Shown here one piece after another: positions 1-11,765 of a DNA stretch of 64,000 bases (its first letter is position 1; each line of letters opens with the position of its first letter). This DNA is from Bacillus vallismortis (GTDB taxonomy: Bacteria > Bacillota > Bacilli > Bacillales > Bacillaceae). The DNA lies in contig NZ_CP160797.1 of assembly GCF_040784915.1 (NCBI RefSeq), positions 1,974,137 through 2,038,136 of the forward strand, read 5' to 3'. The translations under genes were made by a program, and so were the position numbers. The notes under the pieces were generated by a model that worked only from the letters and a program-made list of their open reading frames with translations, was not told where the DNA came from and searched no databases.

Positions 1-1
1 A

Positions 2-493
2 GAGGCAGCTGCTGCGATTCATCCGAATAACACAAGAAGAGTCATTCGCGCGCTGGAAATTTTACATACGTCTGGAAAAACGATGTCTCAGCATTTGAAG
101 GAGCAAAAACGAGAACTCCTGTACAATGCAGTGTTAATCGGGCTGACAATGGATAGAGACACGCTTTACGCTAGAATTAATCAGCGTGTCGATATGATGA
201 TGGAGGCAGGTCTTCTTTCGGAAGTGAAACGCCTCTACGACAGGAATGTGAGGGACTGTCAATCGATTCAAGCGATAGGTTATAAGGAGCTATTTGCACA
301 TTTTGACGATTTTGTGACGCTTTCTGATGCCGTCGATCAATTGAAGCAGAACTCAAGGCGGTATGCGAAACGCCAGCTGACATGGTTTCGCAACAAAATG
401 CAGGTGACCTGGTTCGATATGACACCACCCGTTGATATGGAGCTGAAAAAAAAGGAAATTTTCACACATATAGCAGGAAAACTCGAACTTTAA
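2..493 (+). CDS. miaA: tRNA dimethylallyltransferase MiaA, C-terminal part
   Basis: The frame is open from the window edge, so only the last 163 residues are seen (about half of a roughly 314-residue MiaA). MiaA transfers a dimethylallyl group to the N6 of A37 in tRNAs reading codons that start with U. The visible part holds the family stretch NNTRRVIRALEI near the left edge, the SIQAIGYKEL motif and the C-terminal RRYAKRQLTWFRN segment typical of MiaA. hfq follows 39 bases downstream on the same strand, the usual miaA-hfq order. The start codon lies outside the window. Identification is firm from motifs and synteny. Confidence 0.97.
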   Translation, partial: EAAAAIHPNNTRRVIRALEILHTSGKTMSQHLKEQKRELLYNAVLIGLTMDRDTLYARINQRVDMMMEAGLLSEVKRLYDRNVRDCQSIQAIGYKELFAHFDDFVTLSDAVDQLKQNSRRYAKRQLTWFRNKMQVTWFDMTPPVDMELKKKEIFTHIAGKLEL

Positions 494-532
494 TCGAAAC
501 TGTATGATATAGAGAATCAAGGAGGACGAAAC

Positions 533-754
533 ATGAAACCGATTAATATTCAGGATCAGTTTTTGAATCAAATCCGGAAAGAAAATACGTATGTCACTGT
601 TTTTTTGCTGAATGGCTTTCAGTTGCGGGGCCAGGTGAAAGGCTTTGATAACTTTACCGTATTGCTGGAATCGGAAGGGAAGCAGCAGCTTATATATAAA
701 CATGCGATCTCAACGTTTGCGCCTCAAAAAAACGTCCAGCTTGAACTCGAATAG
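533..754 (+). CDS. hfq: RNA chaperone Hfq
   Basis: A 73-residue protein, the length of B. subtilis Hfq. It forms the hexameric Sm-like ring that binds AU-rich RNA. The Sm1 region is seen as [19 protein letters not shown] and the Sm2 region ends with [10 protein letters not shown], whose YKH is the signature of the family. A good ribosome site (AAGGAGG) lies 7 bases before the ATG. It sits directly after miaA and is closed by a hairpin terminator. Confidence 0.98.
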   Translation: MKPINIQDQFLNQIRKENTYVTVFLLNGFQLRGQVKGFDNFTVLLESEGKQQLIYKHAISTFAPQKNVQLELE

Positions 755-783
755 ATCAAGAATACCATGTTAAGGCATGGGGA

Positions 784-815
784 GGCTGTCGGGGGAATTC
801 CGGCAGCCATTTTTT
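784..815 (+). terminator. Terminator after hfq
   Basis: A GC-rich stem (GGCTGTCGG pairing with CCGGCAGCC) is followed by five T residues, 29 bases after the hfq stop. Confidence 0.85.
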
Positions 816-854
816 AAAATTGATCCACTTTCGTTCCAAGCTTTTTTGTAAGCT

Positions 855-881
855 GACCATGCCAAGGCACGGTCTTTTTTT
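855..881 (+). terminator. Second hairpin with T-tract
   Basis: GACCATGCC and GGCACGGTC form an imperfect stem with a very short loop, followed by seven T. It lies between hfq and ymzC and may be a back-up terminator. Confidence 0.5.
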
Positions 882-948
882 ATGAGATCAACATATGTGA
901 GATAAAATGGTATATGATGTATAAAAATGATCCGGGAGTGACGCGACC

Positions 949-1224
949 TTGTTTGAAAGTGAAGCAGAACTTAGACGAATCAGGATTGCGCTTGTGTGGA
1001 TAGCCGTATTTTTGCTGTTCGGGGCGTGCGGGAATCAAGACACCATCATTGAAACAGACAGCGGCAATTCAGGCTATGAAACGCCTCAGCCAACCTCGTT
1101 TCCTCTTGAACATAATCATTTTGGCGTTGTGGAGGACGGCTATATCAAAATTTATGAGTATAATGAGTCCCGCAATGAGGTAAAGCTGAAAAAAGAATAT
1201 TCGGATGATGATGAGCTTGAATAA
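949..1224 (+). CDS. ymzC: YmzC, small exported or membrane-anchored protein
   Basis: A 91-residue protein starting with TTG; GGGAG lies about 10 bases upstream. Residues 12-27 form one hydrophobic segment (IALVWIAVFLLFGAC) ending in a Cys, which resembles a lipobox or a membrane anchor. The rest is acidic and hydrophilic with a DDDELE tail. I recognise it as the ymzC gene that lies between hfq and ymzA in B. subtilis. The function is unknown. Confidence 0.8.
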   Translation: MFESEAELRRIRIALVWIAVFLLFGACGNQDTIIETDSGNSGYETPQPTSFPLEHNHFGVVEDGYIKIYEYNESRNEVKLKKEYSDDDELE

Positions 1225-1305
1225 AATTCACAAGCATCCGAATTTACAAAGCGGATGCTACCCGCTAAACTAAATACAGACACAGATCAAACAGAGGGTG
1301 AAAAC

Positions 1306-1536
1306 ATGAAGCATAAAGTGATCGTGAATCATTGGGAAGAAATTTGCGAAGATGATTCTTGCTATGAGTACGGAACAAGCATCATTGTGAACGGAAAAGA
1401 ATTAATCAGAGAAGCGTCAATTATCAGCGCCTTGAAGGCGGTTTTAGAAGAGATCGGTGCGGATGTTGAAATAGAAGAAACAGTAGAGAGCGAAAAATGC
1501 TGTGATAGCTTAAGAAAAAAAAATCTAGACTACTAA
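1306..1536 (+). CDS. ymzA: YmzA, small conserved protein
   Basis: 76 residues from the ATG preceded by GAGGGTG. The frame is open to an earlier ATG at 1255, but that one has no ribosome site. The protein is acidic with paired Cys residues (EICEDDSCYEYG near residues 10-20 and KCC near 66), which hints at metal binding or a disulfide. It precedes the nrd operon. Function unknown. Confidence 0.8.
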   Translation: MKHKVIVNHWEEICEDDSCYEYGTSIIVNGKELIREASIISALKAVLEEIGADVEIEETVESEKCCDSLRKKNLDY

Positions 1537-1586
1537 GCAGTTTTTTTTCATGTTATGATATACATCGGCTTAAAAACGACACCCCG

Positions 1587-1626
1587 AGTAGGACGAGAGA
1601 TCATTCTCGTTCTGCTCTCTTTTTTG
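1587..1626 (+). terminator. Terminator between ymzA and nrdI
   Basis: A 13-bp stem (AGTAGGACGAGAG with TTCTCGTTCTGCT, some G-U pairs) is followed by a CTCTTTTTT tail. Confidence 0.8.
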
Positions 1627-1687
1627 GGCCCTGATGAGCCTGCCCATTTGCCTGATTTGATCAAAATATGAATTTTTCACGAAAACA

Positions 1688-1736
1688 AATCTATATATTG
1701 TGTTTTTGTTAGAGGATAGTATACTATATATAGTGT
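1688..1736 (+). promoter_or_regulatory. Two NrdR boxes over the nrd promoter
   Basis: CTATATATTGTGT (1691-1703) and CTATATATAGTGT (1724-1736) both match the 13 conserved positions of the NrdR box. Their starts are 33 bp apart, three helical turns, as known for NrdR-controlled promoters. A promoter TTGTGT (1698) - 16 bp - TATACT (1720) lies under them, so NrdR bound to both boxes would cover -35 and -10. This predicts repression of nrdI-nrdE-nrdF-ymaB when dNTP levels are high. Confidence 0.88.
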
Positions 1737-1776
1737 TAGTGATGAGAGATTCATATTTTTTGATAGGTCGTGATAA

Positions 1777-4234
<2,458 letters not shown>

Positions 4235-4251
4235 TTAAAGGAGAGTTTATA

Positions 4252-5241
4252 GTGACGAAAATTTATGACGCAGCAAACTGGTCAAAGCATGAAGACGATT
4301 TTACCCAAATGTTCTATAACCAAAACGTGAAACAGTTCTGGCTTCCGGAAGAGATTGCTTTAAACGGCGATCTCCTCACATGGAAGTACCTCGGGAAAAA
4401 CGAGCAGGACACTTATATGAAGGTACTGGCCGGACTGACTCTTCTTGATACAGAGCAGGGGAATACGGGAATGCCGATCGTGGCTGAACACGTAGACGGC
4501 CACCAGCGGAAAGCGGTGCTGAACTTTATGGCGATGATGGAGAACGCTGTCCATGCGAAGTCGTACTCTAATATTTTCATGACCCTGGCACCGACTGAAA
4601 CGATTAATGAAGTATTCGAATGGGTTAAGCAAAATAAATATTTGCAGAAAAAAGCGCACGTCATCGTCGGACTTTACAAAGCCATTCAAAAAGATGATGA
4701 GATTTCACTATTCAAAGCGATGGTTGCTTCCGTCTATTTGGAAAGCTTCCTCTTCTACAGCGGTTTCTATTATCCGTTATATTTCTACGGACAAGGAAAG
4801 CTGATGCAGAGCGGTGAAATCATTAACCTGATCCTTCGTGATGAAGCGATTCACGGCGTTTATGTGGGTCTGCTTGCTCAGGAAATTTATAATAAGCAGA
4901 CAGAAGAGAAAAAAGCAGAGCTTCGCGAGTTTGCGATCAACCTTCTGGATGAGTTATATGAAAATGAGCTTGAGTATACAGAGGACTTGTACGATCAAGT
5001 TGGACTCTCACACGATGTAAAGAAATTCATCCGCTATAATGCCAATAAAGCGCTGATGAACCTTGGATTCGATCCATACTTTGAAGAGGAAGACATTAAC
5101 CCGATCGTTTTAAATGGATTAAATACAAAAACAAAATCACATGACTTCTTCTCTATGAAGGGTAACGGTTATAAAAAAGCGACAGTTGAGCCGCTCAAAG
5201 ACGATGACTTTTATTTTGGAGATGAAAAAGAGCAGATCTAA
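4252..5241 (+). CDS. nrdF: Class Ib ribonucleotide reductase, small subunit NrdF
   Basis: 329 residues from a GTG with AAAGGAG nine bases upstream; a longer open frame to 4222 has no ribosome site. NrdF carries the dimetal site and tyrosyl radical for NrdE. Ligand motifs are visible: [10 protein letters not shown] (Glu, His and radical Tyr near residues 97-105), [11 protein letters not shown] near residue 160 and RDEAIHG near residues 194-200. It starts 17 bases after nrdE and belongs to the same operon. Confidence 0.98.
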   Translation: MTKIYDAANWSKHEDDFTQMFYNQNVKQFWLPEEIALNGDLLTWKYLGKNEQDTYMKVLAGLTLLDTEQGNTGMPIVAEHVDGHQRKAVLNFMAMMENAVHAKSYSNIFMTLAPTETINEVFEWVKQNKYLQKKAHVIVGLYKAIQKDDEISLFKAMVASVYLESFLFYSGFYYPLYFYGQGKLMQSGEIINLILRDEAIHGVYVGLLAQEIYNKQTEEKKAELREFAINLLDELYENELEYTEDLYDQVGLSHDVKKFIRYNANKALMNLGFDPYFEEEDINPIVLNGLNTKTKSHDFFSMKGNGYKKATVEPLKDDDFYFGDEKEQI

Positions 5242-5290
5242 TATCTGCTCTTTTCGGCTTGAAGGTACAAATGAGGAGGACGCAGTAATC

Positions 5291-5911
5291 ATGGGAAAAA
5301 TGGACGAAATAATATTGGTCGCCCCGCGCGATGACGTGTTTAAGAAAGAAAGCTTAACCTTCCAGGGTGTGAACAGTGAAGATAGCAGAGTAGCAGAAAT
5401 CATGGCTCAGATCGAAGCGGGCTATCGTGAAATGAGAAGGGGAGATGCAGAAGAAGATCCTCATTATAAGCAGCCGATTCCTTATGTCGTCATTAAGCGG
5501 GAAGATGAAGTTTTCCTTTACGAGCGGCTGGCCGGCGGTGGAGAATCACGCCTGCACAATAAACTTTCTCTCGGCTTTGGAGGTCATATGAACTCCATTG
5601 AAGGAGCAGCCTCATTTGCAGAAGTCTTAAAGCTGAACACAGACCGTGAGCTTGACGAAGAACTGCAAATCAATGAAGAGGATAAACAGGCGATTGTCAC
5701 TCTGGGGCTCATCAATGATGATGAGAACAGTGTCGGCAAAGTGCATATCGGTATTCTGTCTGCGCTTCAATTAAAGTCTGGTTCACAAGTGGAAGTCAAA
5801 GAGAAAGAGCAAATTGCGGGAAAATGGATGAAAGTCTCTGAATTAAAACGGGACGACATCTATAACCGTCTGGAAACATGGTCCCAATTTGTTGTTGATA
5901 TTCTTGAATAA
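5291..5911 (+). CDS. ymaB: YmaB, Nudix-like protein
   Basis: 206 residues from the ATG with GAGGAGG upstream. It is the last gene of the nrd operon. It contains a Nudix-like box that is split: GGHMNSIEG (about residues 97-105) and RELDEELQI (about 120-128), with a longer gap than the usual G-x5-E-x7-RE-U-xEE-x-GU. A phosphohydrolase role is therefore inferred, not shown. A strong terminator follows at once. Confidence 0.85.
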   Translation: MGKMDEIILVAPRDDVFKKESLTFQGVNSEDSRVAEIMAQIEAGYREMRRGDAEEDPHYKQPIPYVVIKREDEVFLYERLAGGGESRLHNKLSLGFGGHMNSIEGAASFAEVLKLNTDRELDEELQINEEDKQAIVTLGLINDDENSVGKVHIGILSALQLKSGSQVEVKEKEQIAGKWMKVSELKRDDIYNRLETWSQFVVDILE

Positions 5912-5914
5912 TAG

Positions 5915-5950
5915 AACCCGGTTTCTCGTGATGAGGAGCCGGGGTTTTTT
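5915..5950 (+). terminator. Terminator of the nrd operon
   Basis: AACCCGGTTTCTC pairs with GAGGAGCCGGGGTT and runs into six T. Confidence 0.85.
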
Positions 5951-5974
5951 ATGAGACGCTCGTCCGCCTCTCGA

Positions 5975-6742
5975 TTATGATTCTAGAATGACAATCGCGT
6001 CAAAGCCGGCATTTTTCGCTCTAGTGGCAAGGGCGTCTGCATTGGCTTTGGATAAAAATGCGCCAATCTGTACTTTGTATAATCCGTCCTTTAAAAGGAC
6101 AATCGTGTCAAAGCCTTTAGCTTCGACACTGCTTGCGAGTGAGTCCGCATTCGCTTTTACTTTAAATGCGCCGGCCTGAACCTTATATAAGCCTGAACTG
6201 GAGGTCTTTTTAAGCTTAAAGGCTTGCTCCAATCCGTTTGCATGGCCTCTCGCTAAGCTTTGAATAAAGCTGCTTGTTTTCAGCTTATTCGCATCCGCTA
6301 CGGTATCAATGAACCCGTTCTCAGTCAATAGGGCAGGCATTGCCGACTCCCTTAGGACGTGGAAGTTTGCTGTTTTTTTGCCGCGGTCTGCAAAGTTGAC
6401 AGCTTGTATCACTTCAGAGTGAATCGCAGATTGGTAAATCGTCGTCGGGGCCCCCACACCCGGGTAAATATAGCTTTCAAAACCTGTGCCTCCCCCGGCA
6501 TTAATGTGAATGGACAAAAAGAAATCTGCACCCCAGTTATTTGCAGCATTGGTCCGATCGCTTAAGCTGACATATTGGTCGCTTGTCCGGCTCAGCAGCA
6601 AAGAAACGCCTTCATACTCATTTGTCAATATCGTACGCAAAGCTAAAGCGATTTGCAGGGTTAACGTTTTTTCTTGAAGGCCATTTCCTGTTGCGCCTGG
6701 ATCAGAGCCGCCATGGCCAGCGTCAATAAAAATTTTAACCAT
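5975..6742 (-). CDS. cwlC: N-acetylmuramoyl-L-alanine amidase CwlC (sporulation)
   Basis: 255 residues. CwlC cuts the amide bond between muramic acid and the stem peptide when the mother cell lyses. N-terminal amidase_3 domain: zinc ligands in IDAGHGG (His 10), LQEKTL (Glu near 24), LSIHINAGG (His near 79) and the catalytic LTENGF (Glu near 141). Two C-terminal SPOR repeats each begin with GLYKVQ (about residues 184 and 220). AGGTGAT lies in front of the ATG. In B. subtilis the gene is made in the mother cell under SigK; a CATATCCTG sequence upstream is only loosely like a SigK -10. It is convergent with ymaB. Confidence 0.95.
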   Translation of the reverse strand: MVKIFIDAGHGGSDPGATGNGLQEKTLTLQIALALRTILTNEYEGVSLLLSRTSDQYVSLSDRTNAANNWGADFFLSIHINAGGGTGFESYIYPGVGAPTTIYQSAIHSEVIQAVNFADRGKKTANFHVLRESAMPALLTENGFIDTVADANKLKTSSFIQSLARGHANGLEQAFKLKKTSSSGLYKVQAGAFKVKANADSLASSVEAKGFDTIVLLKDGLYKVQIGAFLSKANADALATRAKNAGFDAIVILES

Positions 6743-7543
6743 TCTCTATCACCTCATTACAGGATATGAAAAAACACGACTTCTGCTTGTACGATTATCA
6801 TTCGTCTGAAAAATAAGGAAATAACCCTTTCACATGCGGAAATTATTTCTCGGGAAAGCGCACAATTCAACATGAAGCGACAGCAGATTCTCTCTGAATG
6901 AAAAATGTGAAAAAATCATTTGTTTGTGAGTATTAGTATGATGGGGGCGGCTTGATTTCCGCTGATTCCATCTGGTCTTCGGCTTTGCATCAGGTATTTG
7001 AAACGTAAATGAATGCGCAGAGCTCCTATATGCTGAGAAGAAAAAGGGAAGGAAAACGTGTCGCTGAAGACATCTCTTTATTAATAGAAGAAAAAGAAAT
7101 ATCTCGGGTATCTTAGGCCGAATGAGGGCGTCAAATTAACCGAGTTTTGGCTTGGTTCCTGTTCAAAACCGAAAGCGCTATTCTAAACAGGGTGCGCGAA
7201 GGAGCTCTGGTGGGCTCTTCAGCTGACAAATTTGTTTGAGCTGTTAAAAGCGATATAGGAAATGTCCCTCAAGGGATGATAGAAACCTGATATTGAGTAA
7301 ATAGTGATAATGAGGTTTATCTGTCAAAGGCATATCTCCGGTGTTCCTTACAAAATTGTTAAAAACAAAATCTCTTGGTTTGTCCACCCCATGTCCTTGA
7401 ATACAATAAGAAATAAAGTATTTCTCGGGAAAGCGCAAGATTCCTTATCATTCCCGATAAAAGCAATTGTTTCGACACATGATAGGCGTTTGTCACAAAG
7501 GGCATCCGCTTGAATATCATATAGAGAGAACAGAGAGGTGAAA
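6743..7543. other. 801-base stretch without a convincing gene
   Basis: No frame here has both a ribosome site and family-like content. A short frame from 7096 to about 7186 (YLGYLRPNEGVKLTEFWL) reads like a piece of a lost gene but has no start and is followed by stops. A 19-bp direct repeat (TATTTCTCGGGAAAGCGCA) occurs at 6844-6862 and 7419-7437. The spoVK promoter must lie near the right end. Confidence 0.5.
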
Positions 7544-8512
7544 ATGTTGGAGCGCGCTGTGACATATAAAAACAACGGACAGATCAACATTATTCTTAAC
7601 GGACAAAAGCAGGTGCTGACGAATGCTGAGGCAGAGGCGGAATATCAAGCTGCATTGCAAAAAAACGAAGCGAAGCACGGTATTTTAAAGGAAATGGAAA
7701 AAGAGATGAGCACGTTGGTTGGGATGGAGGAAATGAAGCGTAACATCAAGGAAATATACGCTTGGATTTTTGTAAACCAAAAACGCGCGGAGCAAGGCTT
7801 GAAGGTGGGGAAGCAAGCGCTGCACATGATGTTTAAAGGAAATCCGGGAACAGGAAAAACGACGGTTGCTCGGCTGATCGGCAGGCTGTTCTTTGAAATG
7901 AATGTCTTGTCAAAAGGCCACTTGATAGAAGCAGAGCGGGCTGATCTGGTCGGGGAATATATCGGCCACACCGCCCAAAAGACGAGAGATTTAATCAAAA
8001 AATCATTAGGAGGCATTTTGTTTATAGACGAAGCTTACTCGCTGGCAAGAGGCGGCGAAAAGGACTTTGGGAAAGAAGCGATCGATACGCTCGTCAAGCA
8101 TATGGAAGATAAACAGCATGAGTTTATTTTGATCCTCGCCGGATATTCTCGGGAGATGGATCATTTTCTCTCATTAAATCCCGGTCTCCAATCAAGATTT
8201 CCCATCTCCATTGATTTTCCGGATTATTCTGTCACCCAGCTCATGGAGATAGCGAAACGAATGATCGCAGAAAGAGAATACCAGCTCAGTCAAGAAGCGG
8301 AATGGAAATTGAAAGATTACTTAATGACAGTGAAAAGCACAACAAGTCCCATTAAATTCAGCAATGGCCGTTTTGTCAGAAATGTGATCGAAAAATCGAT
8401 CAGAGCGCAAGCCATGAGGCTTTTAATGGGCGATCAATACTTAAAGAGCGACTTGATGACCATTAAAAGCCAAGATCTCTCCATTAAAGAAGAAGCGTCT
8501 GGCTCTGTATAG
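7544..8512 (+). CDS. spoVK: AAA+ ATPase SpoVK (stage V sporulation)
   Basis: 322 residues from the ATG preceded by GAGAGGTG; the GTG two codons earlier overlaps that ribosome site and is rejected. It is a CbbX-like AAA+ ATPase needed for spore maturation. Walker A GNPGTGKTT at residues 103-111, Walker B GILFIDEAY near 161-169, sensor/arginine region LQSRFPISIDFPDYS near 214-228. It lies between cwlC and hflX as in B. subtilis. Also called spoVJ. Confidence 0.95.
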   Translation: MLERAVTYKNNGQINIILNGQKQVLTNAEAEAEYQAALQKNEAKHGILKEMEKEMSTLVGMEEMKRNIKEIYAWIFVNQKRAEQGLKVGKQALHMMFKGNPGTGKTTVARLIGRLFFEMNVLSKGHLIEAERADLVGEYIGHTAQKTRDLIKKSLGGILFIDEAYSLARGGEKDFGKEAIDTLVKHMEDKQHEFILILAGYSREMDHFLSLNPGLQSRFPISIDFPDYSVTQLMEIAKRMIAEREYQLSQEAEWKLKDYLMTVKSTTSPIKFSNGRFVRNVIEKSIRAQAMRLLMGDQYLKSDLMTIKSQDLSIKEEASGSV

Positions 8513-8543
8513 ACCTCTCAGTTTTCGAGAGGTCTGTTTTTTG
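8511..8543 (+). terminator. Terminator after spoVK
   Basis: AGACCTCTC and GAGAGGTCT form a 9-bp perfect stem followed by a T-tract; it begins at the spoVK stop codon. Confidence 0.9.
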
Positions 8544-8644
8544 CTGTATTTCTAACTTTTCAAAGCAGTCGATTTGTGGTATACACATGCAGGGTTTGGT
8601 ATGATAATACTACTGCCCAATATGCAAAAGAAAGGAACATCCAT

Positions 8645-9907
8645 TTGAACGAACAGGAAACAAGACAGGAAAAAGCCATTTTAGTCGGATGTCAGCTGCC
8701 GCATATCACGGATGAGCATTTTGAAAATTCTATGGAAGAGCTTGCATCTCTGACAAAAACAGCAGACGGAACCGTATTGACCAGCGTCACTCAAAAAAGG
8801 AACAGGGCTGACGCCGCTACATATATAGGAAAAGGAAAGGTAGAAGAGCTGAAGGCATTGGTGGAAGAGCTTGAAGCTGATCTCCTTATTTTTAATGATG
8901 AGCTGTCGCCAAGTCAATTGAAGTCATTGGCAACTGCAATTGAAGTGAAAATGATTGACCGCACGCAATTGATATTAGATATTTTCGCAAAGCGGGCGAG
9001 AACGAGAGAAGGCAAACTCCAGATTGAACTGGCTCAGCTGCAATATGCACTTCCGCGTCTGACGGGGCAAGGAATTAATCTTTCCCGGCAAGGCGGAGGA
9101 ATCGGGGCGAGAGGTCCCGGGGAAACAAAACTGGAAACCGACCGCCGCCATATCAGAAATCGTATCCATGAAATCAACACACAGCTCTCGACTGTCACTC
9201 GCCATAGAAGCCGATACCGTGAAAGAAGAAAGAAAAATGGCGTGCTTCAAATTGCGCTTGTCGGATACACAAACGCGGGGAAATCTACATGGTTCAACCG
9301 CTTGACAAGTGCAGACAGCTATGAAGAAGACCTTCTGTTTGCCACACTGGACCCGATGACCAGAAAAATGGTGCTGCCAAGCGGCTACAGCGTACTTCTG
9401 TCAGATACAGTAGGATTTATTCAGGATCTTCCGACGACACTGATTGCTGCATTTCGGTCAACACTTGAGGAAGTCAAAGAAGCGGATTTGATCCTGCATT
9501 TGATTGATTCCTCAAATGAGGATTACCCGGGACACGAAAAAACGGTGCTTCGGTTGCTTGAGGAACTTGAAGCCGATGGCATCCCGATGCTGACGGCTTA
9601 CAATAAACGTGATCAAAAGCTGCCTGATTTTATTCCGACGGCCGGGAGAGATCACATTATGGTCAGTGCGAAATTTGAGGAAGACGCTTATACGTTTAAA
9701 GAAGCGATTCAGCGCTATTTGCGCCAAGAGCTGTTAACGTCTTTTGAAGCACGTGTGCCGGCAAGTGAAGGGAAGCTTCTTTCCAGAATCAAATCGGAAA
9801 CGATGGTTGACCGGTTCTGCTTTGATGAAGAAAATGAACGGTACGACATATCAGGTTATGTACAAGAAGAGCAAAGCATCATTGGTGAATTAAAGAAGTA
9901 TATGTAG
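8645..9907 (+). CDS. hflX: Ribosome-associated GTPase HflX
   Basis: 420 residues from a TTG with AAAGGA upstream; the frame is open back to 8576 but without a start context. HflX rescues and splits stalled ribosomes. N-terminal HflX domain with the glycine-rich [19 protein letters not shown] (about residues 153-171), then a coiled linker rich in Arg, then the G domain: GYTNAGKST (G1, about 207-215), [10 protein letters not shown] (G3), NKRD (G4, about 321). Named ynbA in older B. subtilis annotation. Confidence 0.96.
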   Translation: MNEQETRQEKAILVGCQLPHITDEHFENSMEELASLTKTADGTVLTSVTQKRNRADAATYIGKGKVEELKALVEELEADLLIFNDELSPSQLKSLATAIEVKMIDRTQLILDIFAKRARTREGKLQIELAQLQYALPRLTGQGINLSRQGGGIGARGPGETKLETDRRHIRNRIHEINTQLSTVTRHRSRYRERRKKNGVLQIALVGYTNAGKSTWFNRLTSADSYEEDLLFATLDPMTRKMVLPSGYSVLLSDTVGFIQDLPTTLIAAFRSTLEEVKEADLILHLIDSSNEDYPGHEKTVLRLLEELEADGIPMLTAYNKRDQKLPDFIPTAGRDHIMVSAKFEEDAYTFKEAIQRYLRQELLTSFEARVPASEGKLLSRIKSETMVDRFCFDEENERYDISGYVQEEQSIIGELKKYM

Positions 9908-9924
9908 GAAGGAAATACAAAAAC

Positions 9925-11190
9925 ATGTTTGACACATTAACACACGGAGAATTATTGAAAAAAACGGCAATGGAAGTGGAGGCGGACATTGCCGGCGTTC
10001 ATAAACAAATAGAAGAAATCAGTGAGCGCAATGAATGGAGAGTGCTTCAAAGCTATAGAAAACACAAAGTAAGCGACACTCATTTCACGCCGTCTACTGG
10101 ATACGGCTATGATGATATCGGAAGAGATACGCTTGAAAGCATTTATGCGGATGTGTTTGGCGGAGAAGCGGGATTGGTAAGACCGCAAATTATCTCAGGC
10201 ACACACGCCATTTCGATTGCTCTTTTCGGTGTTCTCAGACCGGGGGACGAGCTCCTTTATATAACGGGCAAGCCATATGATACGCTAGAAGAAATTGTGG
10301 GCGTCAGAGGCGGAGAAAACGCTGGATCATTAAAGGATTTTCAAATCGGCTACAATGCGGTTGATCTGACGGAAGACGGTAAAATAGACTATGATGCAGT
10401 CGCCGCTGCGATCAATCCGAAGACGAAAGTAATCGGCATTCAGCGCTCAAAGGGATATGCGAATCGTCCTTCTTTCTTAATCAGTGAAATAAAAGAAATG
10501 ATCCGTTTCGTAAAAGAAATCAATGAAAACCTGATCGTATTTGTGGACAATTGTTACGGTGAATTTGTAGAAGAGCTTGAGCCTTGCCATGTCGGAGCCG
10601 ATCTGATGGCGGGATCTCTCATTAAAAATCCCGGCGGAGGCCTTGCGAAAACAGGAGGCTATCTCGTCGGAAAAGCGAAATGGATTGAAGCTTGCTCATA
10701 CCGTATGACGTCACCGGGCATCGGCAGGGAAGCAGGGGCATCTCTTTATTCGCTCCAAGAAATGTATCAAGGCTTCTTTTTGGCGCCTCACGTTGTGTCG
10801 CAAAGTTTAAAGGGAGCGGTGTTTACCGCAAGGTTCCTAGAAAAACTAAGCTTTACTTCAAACCCGAAATGGGATGCGAAAAGAACGGATTTGATTCAAT
10901 CTGTTGAGTTTTCTGACAGAGAAAAAATGATTGCCTTTTGCCAGGCGATTCAATATGCCTCACCGATCAATGCGCACGTTACGCCTTATCCGGCCTACAT
11001 GCCGGGATATGAAGATGATGTCATTATGGCAGCAGGCACATTTATCCAAGGAGCAAGCATCGAATTATCAGCAGATGGCCCTATCCGCCCGCCGTATGTA
11101 GCGTATGTTCAGGGAGGATTAACCTATTCTCATGTGAAGAATGCCATCTGCAGTGCAGTGGATTCACTCATGGAAAAGAAATTAATTTAA
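9925..11190 (+). CDS. ynbB: YnbB, PLP-dependent methionine gamma-lyase-family protein
   Basis: 421 residues, 17 bases after hflX with AGGAAGG upstream. It belongs to the Cys/Met-metabolism PLP enzymes often labelled aluminium-resistance protein. The segment GSLIKNPGGGLAKTGGYLVG (about residues 231-250) contains the likely PLP lysine region, and VFVDNCYGEFVEE (about 207-219) the Asp that holds the pyridine ring. The substrate is not known. The hflX-ynbB-glnR order is that of B. subtilis. Confidence 0.88.
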   Translation: MFDTLTHGELLKKTAMEVEADIAGVHKQIEEISERNEWRVLQSYRKHKVSDTHFTPSTGYGYDDIGRDTLESIYADVFGGEAGLVRPQIISGTHAISIALFGVLRPGDELLYITGKPYDTLEEIVGVRGGENAGSLKDFQIGYNAVDLTEDGKIDYDAVAAAINPKTKVIGIQRSKGYANRPSFLISEIKEMIRFVKEINENLIVFVDNCYGEFVEELEPCHVGADLMAGSLIKNPGGGLAKTGGYLVGKAKWIEACSYRMTSPGIGREAGASLYSLQEMYQGFFLAPHVVSQSLKGAVFTARFLEKLSFTSNPKWDAKRTDLIQSVEFSDREKMIAFCQAIQYASPINAHVTPYPAYMPGYEDDVIMAAGTFIQGASIELSADGPIRPPYVAYVQGGLTYSHVKNAICSAVDSLMEKKLI

Positions 11191-11217
11191 ATTTTTTAAA
11201 AATTTCACTGAATTTGA

Positions 11218-11268
11218 TGTTAAGAATCCTTACATCTTATTGACACAAAATATAACATCACCTATAAT
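11218..11268 (+). promoter_or_regulatory. glnRA promoter with two GlnR/TnrA operators
   Basis: TGTTAAGAATCCTTACA (11218-11234) fits TGTNAN7TNACA exactly. A second site, TGACACAAAATATAACA (11241-11257), overlaps the promoter, whose -35 is TTGACA (11240-11245) and -10 TATAAT (11263-11268) with a 17-bp spacer. This is the known arrangement by which GlnR (with glutamine-bound GlnA) and TnrA repress glnRA. Confidence 0.93.
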
Positions 11269-11299
11269 GAAACTAAGTTAAGAAAAGGAGGAAATTGAG

Positions 11300-11707
11300 A
11301 TGAGTGATAATATTCGCCGCTCAATGCCTTTATTTCCAATAGGAATTGTCATGCAGTTAACTGAGTTATCAGCAAGACAAATTCGATATTATGAGGAAAA
11401 TGGACTGATATTTCCAGCGAGAAGCGAAGGGAATAGACGATTATTTTCGTTCCATGATGTAGATAAACTGTTAGAAATCAAGCACCTGATAGAACAAGGT
11501 GTAAACATGGCAGGGATTAAACAAATTCTGGCGAAAGCAGAAGCCGAACCAGAGCAAAAACAAAACGAGAAGACGAAAAAACCAATGAAACATGATCTGT
11601 CCGATGACGAACTGAGACAGCTCCTGAAAAACGAGCTCATGCAAGCCGGCCGTTTTCAACGAGGGAATACATTCCGCCAAGGCGACATGTCCCGCTTCTT
11701 TCATTAA
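11300..11707 (+). CDS. glnR: Nitrogen-control repressor GlnR
   Basis: 135 residues, AAAGGAGG upstream. A MerR-family repressor active under nitrogen excess. Winged helix from about residue 12: [17 protein letters not shown], then [17 protein letters not shown]. The C-terminal tail is the part known to sense feedback-inhibited glutamine synthetase. First gene of the glnRA operon; both operators described above lie within 82 bases upstream. Confidence 0.97.
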
Positions 11708-11765
11708 TCCGTTAGCAACTGTTTTGCTATATACATTTACCTTTTAAGAGGAGGAGTTTTACGAA

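Noticed and set aside
6751..6800. SigK promoter for cwlC
   Set aside because: CATATCCTG is only partly like the SigK -10 and no matching -35 was clear; not listed as a feature.
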